Shown: in pieces, positions 8,259-16,740 of the stretch
Layout: every line of letters starts with the position of its first letter
How positions within the stretch are numbered: the first letter of the stretch is position 1
Source: Clostridia bacterium
GTDB lineage: Bacteria; Bacillota; Clostridia; UMGS1883
Assembly (NCBI GenBank): GCA_017472685.1
Contig: JAFUOO010000012.1
Coordinates: forward strand, 62,001-126,000
Direction of reading: 5' to 3'
DNA: 64,000 nt
Notes under the pieces: generated by a model
What the model saw: the letters and a program-made list of their open reading frames with translations, nothing else
Database searches by the model: none
What the model was told of the DNA's origin: nothing
Program-made: the position numbers and the translations under genes

Positions 8259-9524
8259 ATGAAAGTTTTAGTAGTTGGCGGCGGCGGAAGAGAGCATACA
8301 ATTGTATGGAAGCTTTCGCAGAGCCCTAAGGTTGATAAAATTTACTGTGCACCCGGCAATGCAGGCATTGCCTCCCTTGCCGAGTGTGTTGCAATAAAGG
8401 CGACTGATGTTGAGTTAATGGTCGATTTTGCTGTAAAAGCAGAGGTTGACATGGTTATGGTTGCTCCCGATGACCCCCTTGTGCTCGGTATGGTTGATGC
8501 CATGGAGGCGAAGGGTATCCGTGCCTTCGGTCCCAGAGCAAATGCTGCTATTATTGAAGGCAGCAAGGTGTTCAGTAAGGATTTAATGAAAAAGTACAAC
8601 ATTCCTACTGCAAAGTACGAAGTGTTTGACAATGCAGCTGCTGCTATTGAATATCTGCAGACAGCGCCCATTCCTACAGTTATCAAGGCTGAAGGCTTAG
8701 CACTTGGTAAGGGTGTTATTATTGCAATGACACTTGAAGAGGCTGAAAAGGCTGTTCACGAAATGATGGAGGATAAGGTTTTCGGTAACGCAGGAAGCCG
8801 TATTGTTATTGAAGAATTCCTCTCCGGTCCCGAAGTAAGTGTGCTTGCATTTACCGATGGTAAAACAATTAAGCCCATGGTTTCCGCACAGGACCATAAG
8901 CGTGCTTATGACAACGACGAAGGTCTTAACACAGGTGGTATGGGTACATTCTCTCCCAGCCGTATCTATGACGAAAAAATGGCAGAGGAATGCATGGAAA
9001 ACATTTTCCTTCCCACAATGAATGCAATGAACCAAGAGGGCAGAACCTTCAAGGGTGTATTGTATTTCGGCCTTATGGCAACAAAGGACGGCGTAAAGGT
9101 TATTGAATACAACTGCCGTTTCGGCGACCCCGAAACACAGGTTGTGCTTCCTCGTTTGGAAAGTGACCTTTACGAAATTTTTGATGCAGTTATCGACGAA
9201 AGACTCTCAGAGGTTGACATTAAGTGGCGTGATGGCGGTGCTGTATGTGTTGTTTGTGCAAGCGGCGGCTATCCCGTTAAGTATGACTCCGGCTTTGAAA
9301 TTACAGGCATTGAGGATGCCGAGGCTCTTGGCGACATTACAATATTCCATGCGGGCACAAAGAGTGTTGACGGCAAGATTGTTACTGCAGGTGGTAGAGT
9401 GCTGGGTGTTACTGCTGTTGCAGAAAGCCTTGACGCTGCTATTAAAAAGGCATACGAAGGAGTAGACAAGGTGCACTTTGATAAAATGCACTACAGAAAA
9501 GATATTGGTATAAAGAAGTATTGA
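8259..9524 (+). CDS. purD: Phosphoribosylamine-glycine ligase (GAR synthetase)
   Basis: PurD joins phosphoribosylamine and glycine with ATP. The 421-residue product has the N-terminal VVGGGGREHTI motif, the ATP-grasp lysine region ALGKGVII (about 149-156), the NTGGMGTFSP segment near residue 225 and the metal-binding EYNCRFGDPETQ near residue 287. Length is typical. A GGAGG ribosome-binding site is present. The next ORF starts one base after the stop, so the operon continues past the purine genes. Confidence 0.97.
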   Translation: MKVLVVGGGGREHTIVWKLSQSPKVDKIYCAPGNAGIASLAECVAIKATDVELMVDFAVKAEVDMVMVAPDDPLVLGMVDAMEAKGIRAFGPRANAAIIEGSKVFSKDLMKKYNIPTAKYEVFDNAAAAIEYLQTAPIPTVIKAEGLALGKGVIIAMTLEEAEKAVHEMMEDKVFGNAGSRIVIEEFLSGPEVSVLAFTDGKTIKPMVSAQDHKRAYDNDEGLNTGGMGTFSPSRIYDEKMAEECMENIFLPTMNAMNQEGRTFKGVLYFGLMATKDGVKVIEYNCRFGDPETQVVLPRLESDLYEIFDAVIDERLSEVDIKWRDGGAVCVVCASGGYPVKYDSGFEITGIEDAEALGDITIFHAGTKSVDGKIVTAGGRVLGVTAVAESLDAAIKKAYEGVDKVHFDKMHYRKDIGIKKY

Positions 9525-9525
9525 T

Positions 9526-10659
9526 ATGAATAAGAATACACAAAACAAACTAAACTTTTTTCTCTCCGTTCTTGATGAAAGATTCAAGAACGGGGAGGAA
9601 TACTTCCTCGAAATTGATATAAGCTTTAAATCAGGCACAAAAACTTTCCCCGCTACAGTTAAGAAAGAGGGGTCTGTTTTTGTGTTTCTTCATAATGCGG
9701 AAAAATTGCCTTTCCAGTGGAGCCTGATTCCTAAGGCATGCGAAAATTATGATGCTATGCGCCTTGTGTACAAGGAACGCGGAACAAATGCCGTTATTGA
9801 AGCAAGCGACAGAAACGTAACCCTCAAATACGAGGACAGTGCAGAAAACATAGAGGAAACAACCGCAACAGTTAAAAATAACCGTGATTACCTCATTAAA
9901 CCGCCGAAAGCAAACACTCTTTTAAAGGAAATCGGTATTATGGGCGAGAACGGCAAAATTAAGAACGATATGGTCCGCAAGTACAACCAGATTGACCATT
10001 TTGTTGAGCTTGTCAGCGACCATTTGAAGAGGCTTGACGGCAAGGTTGAGGTGCTTGACTGTGCCTGCGGAAAAAGCTATCTTTCTTTTGCACTCAATTA
10101 TTACCTTCGTGATGTATTGAAAAAGGAATGTCACGTAACAGGTGTTGACTATTCCGAGGTTGTTATAAAAGCCTCAAAAAAGAGTGCCGAAAACATGGGC
10201 TATAGCAACATGACCTTTGTTAAGGCGGATTTAACTGACTACAAGGTAACAACCCCTCCCGATGTGGTAATTAGCCTTCATGCATGTGACATTGCAACGG
10301 ATATGGCGATTGCGGCAGGCATTAACAACGGTGCAAAGGCTATTTTTGCAGTGCCCTGTTGCCACAAGGAGCTTTTGGGCCAATATTCCTATGATGAATT
10401 TGCGCCGCTTTTAAAGCACGGAATTTTTAAAGCGCGAATGGCTGATTTGTTAACCGACAGTCTCCGCTGCTTGCTTCTGGAGGCAAGCGGCTATACAGTT
10501 ACTGCACAGGAGTATATTTCGCCTGTTGAAACGCCTAAAAATCTGCTTATCAAAGCATTTAAAGATGGCAAGAGACAGAAGGAAGCAAGGGAAGAGTATT
10601 TCAGGCTTAAAGAAATGCTCGGTGTAACCCCAAAATTAGAAACGCTTATTAAGCTGTGA
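9526..10659 (+). CDS. Class I SAM-dependent methyltransferase (PF13679-like)
   Basis: This 377-residue protein has an N-terminal region of about 150 residues of unknown fold, then a Rossmann methyltransferase domain. Motif I is VLDCACGKSYLSFAL (about 177-191). An acidic motif GVDYSEVV follows, then ISLHACDIATD, and FAVPCCHKEL with a Cys-Cys-His cluster near residue 285. This layout resembles the family that includes GSTCD and TRM13-like methyltransferases. The substrate is unknown; RNA is plausible by family. It starts immediately after purD and is probably cotranscribed with the purine genes. Confidence 0.8.
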   Translation: MNKNTQNKLNFFLSVLDERFKNGEEYFLEIDISFKSGTKTFPATVKKEGSVFVFLHNAEKLPFQWSLIPKACENYDAMRLVYKERGTNAVIEASDRNVTLKYEDSAENIEETTATVKNNRDYLIKPPKANTLLKEIGIMGENGKIKNDMVRKYNQIDHFVELVSDHLKRLDGKVEVLDCACGKSYLSFALNYYLRDVLKKECHVTGVDYSEVVIKASKKSAENMGYSNMTFVKADLTDYKVTTPPDVVISLHACDIATDMAIAAGINNGAKAIFAVPCCHKELLGQYSYDEFAPLLKHGIFKARMADLLTDSLRCLLLEASGYTVTAQEYISPVETPKNLLIKAFKDGKRQKEAREEYFRLKEMLGVTPKLETLIKL

Positions 10660-10667
10660 GGTTGTCT

Positions 10668-11210
10668 ATGAAAATACTTTTTGCATCTGACATTCACGGA
10701 AGTGAATATTACACTAAAAAGCTTGTGGAAAAATATAAAGAGCTTAAGTGCGACAAAATGATACTGCTCGGTGACATTCTTTATCACGGTCCGAGAAATG
10801 ACCTACCCAAAGGGCACAACCCTAAGGGGGTTATTGCTCTTCTGAATGCTATGAGCGATGAAATTCTTTGTGTCAGAGGTAACTGTGAGGCAGAGGTTGA
10901 CCAGCTGGTATTGAGTTTTTCCTGTATGAGCGACAGTCTGGTGCTGTTTGAAAAGGGAAGAATGCTGTTTATAACACACGGGCATCTTTTTAATACAGCA
11001 AACCCGCCGAAGCTTAAGAACGGCGATATACTTATCCATGGGCATACTCATGTACAGACTGTTGAAAAATTCGGCAACAATCTCTACATTAATCCGGGAA
11101 GTGTATCTATCCCGAAAGAGGGCAATCCGCCCTCATTTATGCTTTATGAGGACGGTAAATTCACTATTTTTGATTTTGATATGAATATTTTAAACGAGGT
11201 AGCTATATGA
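10668..11210 (+). CDS. YfcE/MJ0936-family metallophosphodiesterase
   Basis: The 180-residue product is a calcineurin-like phosphodiesterase. The metal ligands are visible in order: SDIHG (about residue 8), GDILYHG (about 37), RGNCEAE (about 71), THGH (about 105) and HGHTHV (about 124). NPGSVSIPK near the C terminus is typical of the YfcE group. The frame is open from GTG 10656, but ATG 10668 gives the family start MKILFASDIHG and has GAGG upstream. In vivo substrate is unknown; the family hydrolyses phosphodiesters in vitro. Confidence 0.88.
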   Translation: MKILFASDIHGSEYYTKKLVEKYKELKCDKMILLGDILYHGPRNDLPKGHNPKGVIALLNAMSDEILCVRGNCEAEVDQLVLSFSCMSDSLVLFEKGRMLFITHGHLFNTANPPKLKNGDILIHGHTHVQTVEKFGNNLYINPGSVSIPKEGNPPSFMLYEDGKFTIFDFDMNILNEVAI

Positions 11211-13498
11211 ATAAGATTACTTTATACCCCGACAAGAAGCTCCATTCCTTAGGCGATTTGTACGGTATATTTTTTGAAGATATAAACCACAGCGCCGATG
11301 GCGGACTTTATGCAGAGCTGGTGCAGAACCGCTCCTTTGAATTTGATAAAATTGACAATTGGAAGTATGACCACCTCACCGCCTGGGAAAAGGTAGGCGA
11401 GTGCGAGATCGAGGTCAGACACGATTACCCCTTGAACAGAAACAATGTTCATTATCTGATGGTAAAGTGTGGCGAAGCTGAATGTGGCGTAAAAAACACA
11501 GGCTTTAATGATGGTATGAACATTGTAAAGGGTGAAAAATACAAAATTTCCTTCTACGGACGCCGTAATACGGGTTTTAACAAGGAAGTAACCCTCAGCC
11601 TTGTTGACAAGGAAAACGGCGCTGTAGTGGCGTCTGAAAGCATTAAAATCGAAAGCTGTGATTGGGAAAAATACAGCACTGTGCTGGAAGCTGCGTGTGA
11701 TGCGACCTGTCATCTTACTGTTACAACAAGCGGCAAAAGCCTTGTGTACCTCGATGAAATTTCACTTTTTCCCGTTAATACATACAAAATGCGCGAAAAC
11801 GGCTTAAGGCGTGACCTTGCGGAGCTTCTTTGTGATTTGAAGCCTAAATTTATGCGTTTCCCGGGCGGATGCCTTGTTCACGACGGCAACCTTGACCCAC
11901 ACGCCAGAAACGCGCTGTATCGTTGGAAAAATACAATAGGCGATGTAAGCGAAAGACCTGCAAGACGCAGCAATTGGGGTTATAATCAGACCCTTGGACT
12001 TGGCTATTACGAATATTTCCTTTTCTGTGAGGATATAGGCGCAAAGCCGCTTCCTGTTCTTCCTGCGGCGTACAATCCTCACCACAGAGATGCGGTGCCC
12101 TTTGAAGAAATGAAGCCCTGGATTGACGATGCTCTTGATTTAATTGAGTTTGCAAATGGCTCCATTGACACACCCTGGGGCAAAATCCGTGCTGAGCTCG
12201 GTCACAGTGAGCCTTTTAATCTTGAATATCTTGCAATAGGTAACGAGGAAGTAGGGGATGACTTCTTTGAGCGTTATCCTTATTTCCATAATGCTATAAA
12301 AGCAAAATATCCCTGCATCAAGCTCATTGGCTCTTCGGGTCCTTTCCCTTGCGGAGGCGAATTTGAAAAGGGCTGGAAGTGCGCAAGAGAAAATAAGAGC
12401 GAATTTGTGGACGAGCATTATTATGTTTCTCCCGAATGGATGCTTGCGAACAATAAAAGATATTCTGAGTACGATAAAAACGGTCCCAAGGTGTTTTTGG
12501 GCGAATATGCATCCTGGGGTAACACATTCTATAACGCTCTTTGTGAGGCAAGCTATATGACCGCTATGGAAACAAGCGGAACTGTAGGTTTAGCGTGCTA
12601 TGCACCTCTTCTTGCTAACGTTGACTACGTTAACTGGAGACCTGACTTAATCTGGTTTGACGGAAAGAGGGCATTTGGCACACCCAACTACTATGTTCAG
12701 AAAATGTTTATGGCAAACCAGGGCGAAGTGGTTGTTGAACACAGTGTTGAAAGCGAAAAAGCCTCCGTTGAATTCGGAGGTGACATCTTCGGTGAAATCT
12801 GGTTTGAAACAATACATACCTCTGCAGAGTTTTCTGATGTGAAAATCAACGGAGAGCTTGTAAAGCAAAACAGCTTTACAACAACAAACTGTCGTTCCAA
12901 CATTGTTAAACTAGAGGAAGTCGGAAAAATAGGCAATTTTGAATTGACGTGTAAAGCCAAAGAGCTTGACGGAATAAGAGGCTTTACTATACGTTTTGGC
13001 ATTAACGACAATGTGTATTACCGTTGGGAATGTGCAGGCTGGCAGAATCAGGACAGCGCAGTTTGCTCCCACACAAACAACCGCGAAGCCGTACTTGCTC
13101 ATGAATGCAGAACTATTGAGCAGGGCAGAGTGTATGACCTCAAGCTAAAGGTTGAAAACAATACTGTATCCTGTTATATAGACGGCGAAATGATACATAA
13201 CGTTAAGGTTAACAAAACCGTTATTGAACCGATTTATACATCTGTAGCAATTGATGAAAACGGAAGCCTTGTTCTAAAGGCTGTAAATGTTCAGGACACA
13301 CCCTATGAGGCAACAATTGAAACAAACCGTGAAATTAAGTGCATTGATGCCGAATTCATGTGCGCTGAGTTAGATGCTGAAAACAGCTTTGACGAGCCAA
13401 AAAAAGTTGCTTCAATGCCCTTGAAGGTTGATTTTAACGGCTCTGTTATTAAACATTCATTCCCTGCAAGAAGCATAACAGTAATGGTAATTAAATGA
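11207..13498 (+). CDS. GH51 family alpha-L-arabinofuranosidase with internal laminin-G-like domain
   Basis: The enzyme releases terminal arabinofuranose from arabinan or arabinoxylan fragments. At 763 residues it is longer than usual (about 500). An N-terminal beta-sandwich starts at LYGIFFEDINHSADGGLYAE, followed by a carbohydrate-binding-like part to about 190. The TIM barrel holds the acid/base glutamate in GNEEVGDD (about 346) and the nucleophile in FLGEYAS (about 432). A concanavalin-like insert spans about 570-700 and the C-terminal beta domain follows. No signal peptide is seen, so it probably acts inside the cell on imported oligosaccharides. It overlaps the YfcE stop by four bases and sits oddly in a purine-led operon. 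Confidence 0.88.
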   Translation: MNKITLYPDKKLHSLGDLYGIFFEDINHSADGGLYAELVQNRSFEFDKIDNWKYDHLTAWEKVGECEIEVRHDYPLNRNNVHYLMVKCGEAECGVKNTGFNDGMNIVKGEKYKISFYGRRNTGFNKEVTLSLVDKENGAVVASESIKIESCDWEKYSTVLEAACDATCHLTVTTSGKSLVYLDEISLFPVNTYKMRENGLRRDLAELLCDLKPKFMRFPGGCLVHDGNLDPHARNALYRWKNTIGDVSERPARRSNWGYNQTLGLGYYEYFLFCEDIGAKPLPVLPAAYNPHHRDAVPFEEMKPWIDDALDLIEFANGSIDTPWGKIRAELGHSEPFNLEYLAIGNEEVGDDFFERYPYFHNAIKAKYPCIKLIGSSGPFPCGGEFEKGWKCARENKSEFVDEHYYVSPEWMLANNKRYSEYDKNGPKVFLGEYASWGNTFYNALCEASYMTAMETSGTVGLACYAPLLANVDYVNWRPDLIWFDGKRAFGTPNYYVQKMFMANQGEVVVEHSVESEKASVEFGGDIFGEIWFETIHTSAEFSDVKINGELVKQNSFTTTNCRSNIVKLEEVGKIGNFELTCKAKELDGIRGFTIRFGINDNVYYRWECAGWQNQDSAVCSHTNNREAVLAHECRTIEQGRVYDLKLKVENNTVSCYIDGEMIHNVKVNKTVIEPIYTSVAIDENGSLVLKAVNVQDTPYEATIETNREIKCIDAEFMCAELDAENSFDEPKKVASMPLKVDFNGSVIKHSFPARSITVMVIK

Positions 13499-15381
13499 AG
13501 AAAATAATCAAATTTTCCGACAAAATACAAGATGGATTGGCGCATATGGCAAAAACAAGACCGCTTGCGGTGTTTTCTGTTATGGCGTTCCTGTTTATAA
13601 TCCTGAGGCTCTATTATCCTGTAGAGCCTCTGCTTTTATTTGTATTTTTAATAGGTTTGATTGCTATTTTTCTTAATTTAAAAGGAAAAATTGATAATTT
13701 TATCACGTGTTTTCTCTGCGCATCAATGCTTTTGGGCATATTTTCAGCAAACTTGAAGCTCCAAGGCATAAGGCGTGTTTCAGATATGCTTGACGGGCAG
13801 ACCGTTACGATTGAAGGCACAGTTTCCTCAATACCCGATTACGGAAAGTATAAAACAACATTCTTTCTTGACTGCGAAAAGGTACATTCTCATAATGGTG
13901 TATACAACAAAAACCTTAAAATTTACGTAAATGCCGATAAAGGCCCCACTTTCAAGTTTGGTGACAGGCTCACCTTCAACGCCGACCTTAAAGCGGCAGA
14001 AATAACGGATGCCAGGCTTGGACGGCACTATCTTTCCAAAGGTGCGCCTTTAAGTGCAAACAAGCTTACTCTTTTAAAGCATGAAGAACAATCTCTGTTT
14101 CATAATGTAGTTGCAGCGGCGAGAAATTACATAATTTCAATCGGAAATCAGTTCTTTACCGGCGATGCACGCGAGCTGTTCAAAGCCTTGACTGCAGGGG
14201 ACAAAAGCGGTTTTTCGAATAGCCTTACCTCAAATTTAAACCGTTCCGGGCTTAGTCACATTGCCTGCGTATCGGGTCTCCATGTGTCAATTCTCGGTAT
14301 GGCGGTTTACAATCTTTTGCGGCGTAAGAGCAGAGCTTTATCATCTGTGCTTGCAGTTATAGTGGTGTGGGTGTTTTCCTTAATAACCGGATGCTCACCG
14401 TCCACTTTGCGTGCAAGTATAATGTTTACAAGCTTTATTGTAGCAAAAATGGCACTGATGGATAACGACGGCTTTACCGCACTGTCCTTTTCCGCAATGC
14501 TGCTTGCAATAATAAACCCATATGTTATATATGACTGGGGCTTCATACTGTCATTTCTGAGCGTTCTCGGCATACAAATTTTTTCTTTTTATTTTAAAAA
14601 TATGCTCAGCTTTTTGACCGAAACCCTTGCAGACTCAATGTCCGTAACGATTGCGGCACAGCTTATGACCATTCCTGCCGTGACCAATATGTTCGGATAC
14701 CTTTCTGTGTACTCAATACCTGCAAATATTGTTGTTTCTGCAATATTTCTCTGGGTTTTATACTTGTGCTTTATATTTGTGGCGTTTTCGTTTGTTCCCG
14801 GGTTAAATTGGTTGATTGGCATTGTGTGCGCCTTTGGTCTGGATATTTTAGCAGTTGTGGCAAACCTTTTTGCCGACCTTCCCGGCAGTATTATGATGGT
14901 AAACCGTTTCGACATCCTTGAATATATCGTCTATTATACAATTGTAATTATGTTTGTTTTCCGCAAAAAGCTGTCGTCATATTTTATAAGTGCTGTTTTG
15001 TTTCTTTTTGCCGTAGCATTGGTTGTAACGGCAATATTTCCGTTTTCACAAACGCACAAATACGGAATTTGTGACGAATCTGTTCTTTATACAAGGGAAA
15101 ACAAAACCGCACTTCTGGCAAAGGATTCATTCTCTGAGGTTGAAGCTTATCTTGCGGAGGCGGATTTATATAACGCAATAGACGATTATGTTGTAGCCTG
15201 TGGCACGGAGAATTACGAGCGGGCACTGGTTGATATGAGAAATAATGTGCATAGGCTGCATGTTTCTGAAAAAGAGAAGTATTCGGATTTTACAGCCTTT
15301 GCTCAAAAATTAGGCTATAAGATTGAGTATTACCCCGAAGCTACCGAGCCGGAAGAATATATTTTTAATGTTCTTGAATAG
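13495..15381 (+). CDS. comEC: ComEC/Rec2-family DNA uptake channel protein without lactamase domain
   Basis: ComEC moves single-stranded DNA across the membrane in natural transformation. The 628-residue product has N-terminal membrane segments and an OB-like soluble part (about 80-200, GQTVTIEGTVSSIP). The competence domain begins at ALTAGDKSGFS (about 237) with the conserved HIACVSGLHVSILG. Further membrane segments run to about 520. The last hundred residues do not show the HxHxDH motif of the metallo-beta-lactamase-like nuclease domain that many ComEC proteins carry; Bacillus ComEC is about 776 residues. Start overlaps the GH51 stop. Confidence 0.88.
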   Translation: MKKIIKFSDKIQDGLAHMAKTRPLAVFSVMAFLFIILRLYYPVEPLLLFVFLIGLIAIFLNLKGKIDNFITCFLCASMLLGIFSANLKLQGIRRVSDMLDGQTVTIEGTVSSIPDYGKYKTTFFLDCEKVHSHNGVYNKNLKIYVNADKGPTFKFGDRLTFNADLKAAEITDARLGRHYLSKGAPLSANKLTLLKHEEQSLFHNVVAAARNYIISIGNQFFTGDARELFKALTAGDKSGFSNSLTSNLNRSGLSHIACVSGLHVSILGMAVYNLLRRKSRALSSVLAVIVVWVFSLITGCSPSTLRASIMFTSFIVAKMALMDNDGFTALSFSAMLLAIINPYVIYDWGFILSFLSVLGIQIFSFYFKNMLSFLTETLADSMSVTIAAQLMTIPAVTNMFGYLSVYSIPANIVVSAIFLWVLYLCFIFVAFSFVPGLNWLIGIVCAFGLDILAVVANLFADLPGSIMMVNRFDILEYIVYYTIVIMFVFRKKLSSYFISAVLFLFAVALVVTAIFPFSQTHKYGICDESVLYTRENKTALLAKDSFSEVEAYLAEADLYNAIDDYVVACGTENYERALVDMRNNVHRLHVSEKEKYSDFTAFAQKLGYKIEYYPEATEPEEYIFNVLE

Positions 15382-15410
15382 AAAGTGTTTTTTACACTTT
15401 CTATTTTTTT
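15379..15410 (+). terminator. Rho-independent terminator after comEC
   Basis: A ten-base stem (TAGAAAGTGT with ACACTTTCTA, which includes the comEC stop codon) is followed by seven T. Confidence 0.9.
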
Positions 15411-15413
15411 ATC

Positions 15414-15442
15414 TTGACAAGACTACAAACGTAGTCTATAAT
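15414..15442 (+). promoter_or_regulatory. Consensus sigma-A promoter of the BlaI/M56 operon
   Basis: TTGACA at 15414-15419 and TATAAT at 15437-15442 are 17 bases apart, a perfect consensus. The spacer is filled by an operator dyad, so repression by occlusion is expected. Confidence 0.92.
15421..15436 (+). promoter_or_regulatory. Operator dyad 1 for BlaI-type repressor
   Basis: GACTAC-AAAC-GTAGTC is a perfect six-base inverted repeat lying exactly between the -35 and -10 boxes. TACA/TGTA-like half-sites are typical of BlaI/MecI operators. Confidence 0.8.
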
Positions 15443-15450
15443 GAGGTTGA

Positions 15451-15462
15451 CTACAACTGTAG
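15451..15462 (+). promoter_or_regulatory. Operator dyad 2 for BlaI-type repressor
   Basis: CTACAACTGTAG contains the TACA-TGTA dyad and shares GACTACAA with dyad 1. It lies just after the expected transcription start, 30 bases from the first dyad, as in two-operator bla/mec promoters. Confidence 0.75.
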
Positions 15463-15479
15463 GCGAAGGAGGAAACAGA

Positions 15480-15842
15480 ATGTCTAAAAATAGTATTACA
15501 GAATCTGAATATGAAGTTATGAAGGTGCTCTGGAAGAGTGATACACCGCTTGGTCTTGGCGAAATAATGGGCGTATTGGGCGACAAATGGGCACGAAACA
15601 CTGTTGGTACACTTCTTACAAGGCTGGCTGAAAAAAGCATTATAGGCGTAAAAAAATGCGGAAAAAGCAATTTGTATTATGCCATCGTGAAAGAAAAGGA
15701 TTACAGCATGAGCGAAACTAAAAGCTTATTGACAAAGCTTTACGAGGGCTCAATCGGTAATCTTGTGGCATGTTTATACGAAAACAAAGAGCTTTCCAAG
15801 GAAGAAATCGACAATTTGAGAAAAATTATTAACGGAGACTGA
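15480..15842 (+). CDS. blaI: BlaI/MecI/CopY-family transcriptional repressor
   Basis: This 120-residue protein is a winged-helix repressor that binds TACA/TGTA dyads and is inactivated by cleavage when its M56 partner senses a signal. The family start is visible (ITESEYEVMKVLWKSDTPL), followed by the recognition region RNTVGTLLTRLAEKSI (about 41-56) and the wing GKSNLYYAIV. A C-terminal dimerisation helix follows. ATG 15480 is preceded by AAGGAGG with a seven-base gap; the upstream ATG at 15441 lies in the -10 region and is rejected. It overlaps no gene and is followed after 2 bases by the M56 gene. It probably represses its own operon. Confidence 0.93.
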   Translation: MSKNSITESEYEVMKVLWKSDTPLGLGEIMGVLGDKWARNTVGTLLTRLAEKSIIGVKKCGKSNLYYAIVKEKDYSMSETKSLLTKLYEGSIGNLVACLYENKELSKEEIDNLRKIINGD

Positions 15843-15844
15843 TT

Positions 15845-16663
15845 ATGACGGATATTTTGAGAACATTATTATTTTTAAATATTCAGGGAAGTGTGCTTGT
15901 AGTTTTGCTTCTTTTGTTGAAGCGGGTGATACAAAAATCCTTCTCAGGAAGAGCGCAAAGAAACCTTTGGCTTTTTGCAGCTATAGTGTTTTTGCTTCCT
16001 GTGTGGAACTTAATCCCCGAAAACACTGCTCCAAGCATAATTTTGCCCTATTACTCTGAAAACATTTTTACATATGAAACTCCGGACAATACTGCAGCTG
16101 TGTGGGAAATGCCGGATGAAAAACTTGTGACCGATGTTGATGCCTCAGTAAAAAATATCGATTATCGTTCGATTGTTTTATCTGTGTGGGGAGCGGGAGC
16201 AGGCTTGTTTTTGATTCTCAATATCAGCGGATATGTAATATTCCTTACAAAAAAGCGCAGAAGAAGTGAAAATATTACAGATAATGAGTTTTCCGGCATA
16301 CTTCAGAGCCTGGATATAAAAAGCAAAATAAGACTCAGGCAGTGTGACGATGTTGACTCTCCGATGTTAACGGGTGTATTTTACCCTGTTGTATACATAC
16401 CCAAGAAAAGCCTTGCAGAAAATGAATTAACGCATATATACAACCATGAGCTTACCCATTATAAGCATAAGGATTTGCCCATAAAATGGTTTGTGTGCGT
16501 TATAAATGCAATTAACTGGTTTAATCCATGCATGTACTTTGTTATGAAAAACCTTAACGAGGCCTGTGAAATCTATTGTGATGAGACAGTAACAAAAAAC
16601 ATGGATGATGACAGGAAAAAGCAGTACATGAACACAATACTTAATTTAGTAGCGAAGAAGTGA
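15845..16663 (+). CDS. BlaR1/MecR1-type M56 metallopeptidase, ending right after the protease domain
   Basis: The 272-residue product has three membrane segments (about 7-27, 40-57, 113-135) and a cytoplasmic gluzincin domain. The zinc motif HELTH sits at about residue 201, with the third ligand region EACEIYCDE at about 239. BlaR1 normally continues through a fourth membrane helix into an extracellular sensor; this protein stops at LNLVAKK. The next gene begins with the linker and membrane helix one would expect to follow. Reading +1 across the AAG TGA at the end would join the two frames. It probably cleaves or licenses the neighbouring BlaI. No penicillin-binding domain is present anywhere in the locus. 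Confidence 0.88.
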   Translation: MTDILRTLLFLNIQGSVLVVLLLLLKRVIQKSFSGRAQRNLWLFAAIVFLLPVWNLIPENTAPSIILPYYSENIFTYETPDNTAAVWEMPDEKLVTDVDASVKNIDYRSIVLSVWGAGAGLFLILNISGYVIFLTKKRRRSENITDNEFSGILQSLDIKSKIRLRQCDDVDSPMLTGVFYPVVYIPKKSLAENELTHIYNHELTHYKHKDLPIKWFVCVINAINWFNPCMYFVMKNLNEACEIYCDETVTKNMDDDRKKQYMNTILNLVAKK

Positions 16664-16667
16664 TGAT

Positions 16668-16740
16668 ATGTTCAAAAATATCTATACAACCCGCATGAGC
16701 GACGACGGGGAAATGCTAAAAAGACGGTTTGAAAGCATAA
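16668..16740 (+). repeat. Tandem 5' cassette repeat (copies at 16668, 17774, 18762)
   Basis: The first 70 or so bases of three consecutive genes are nearly the same; the stretches ACAACCCGCATGAGCG and, in the first two copies, GACGACGGGGAAATGCTAAA are identical. Copies start at 16668, 17774 and 18762. All lie in coding frame, so this is a duplicated gene start and not a mobile element. Confidence 0.9.

Noticed and set aside
16640..16700. Split of the M56 gene as a mere sequencing error
   Set aside because: Not excluded for this junction, but the second and third modules start with the same peptide behind their own ribosome-binding sites, so separate module genes are real.
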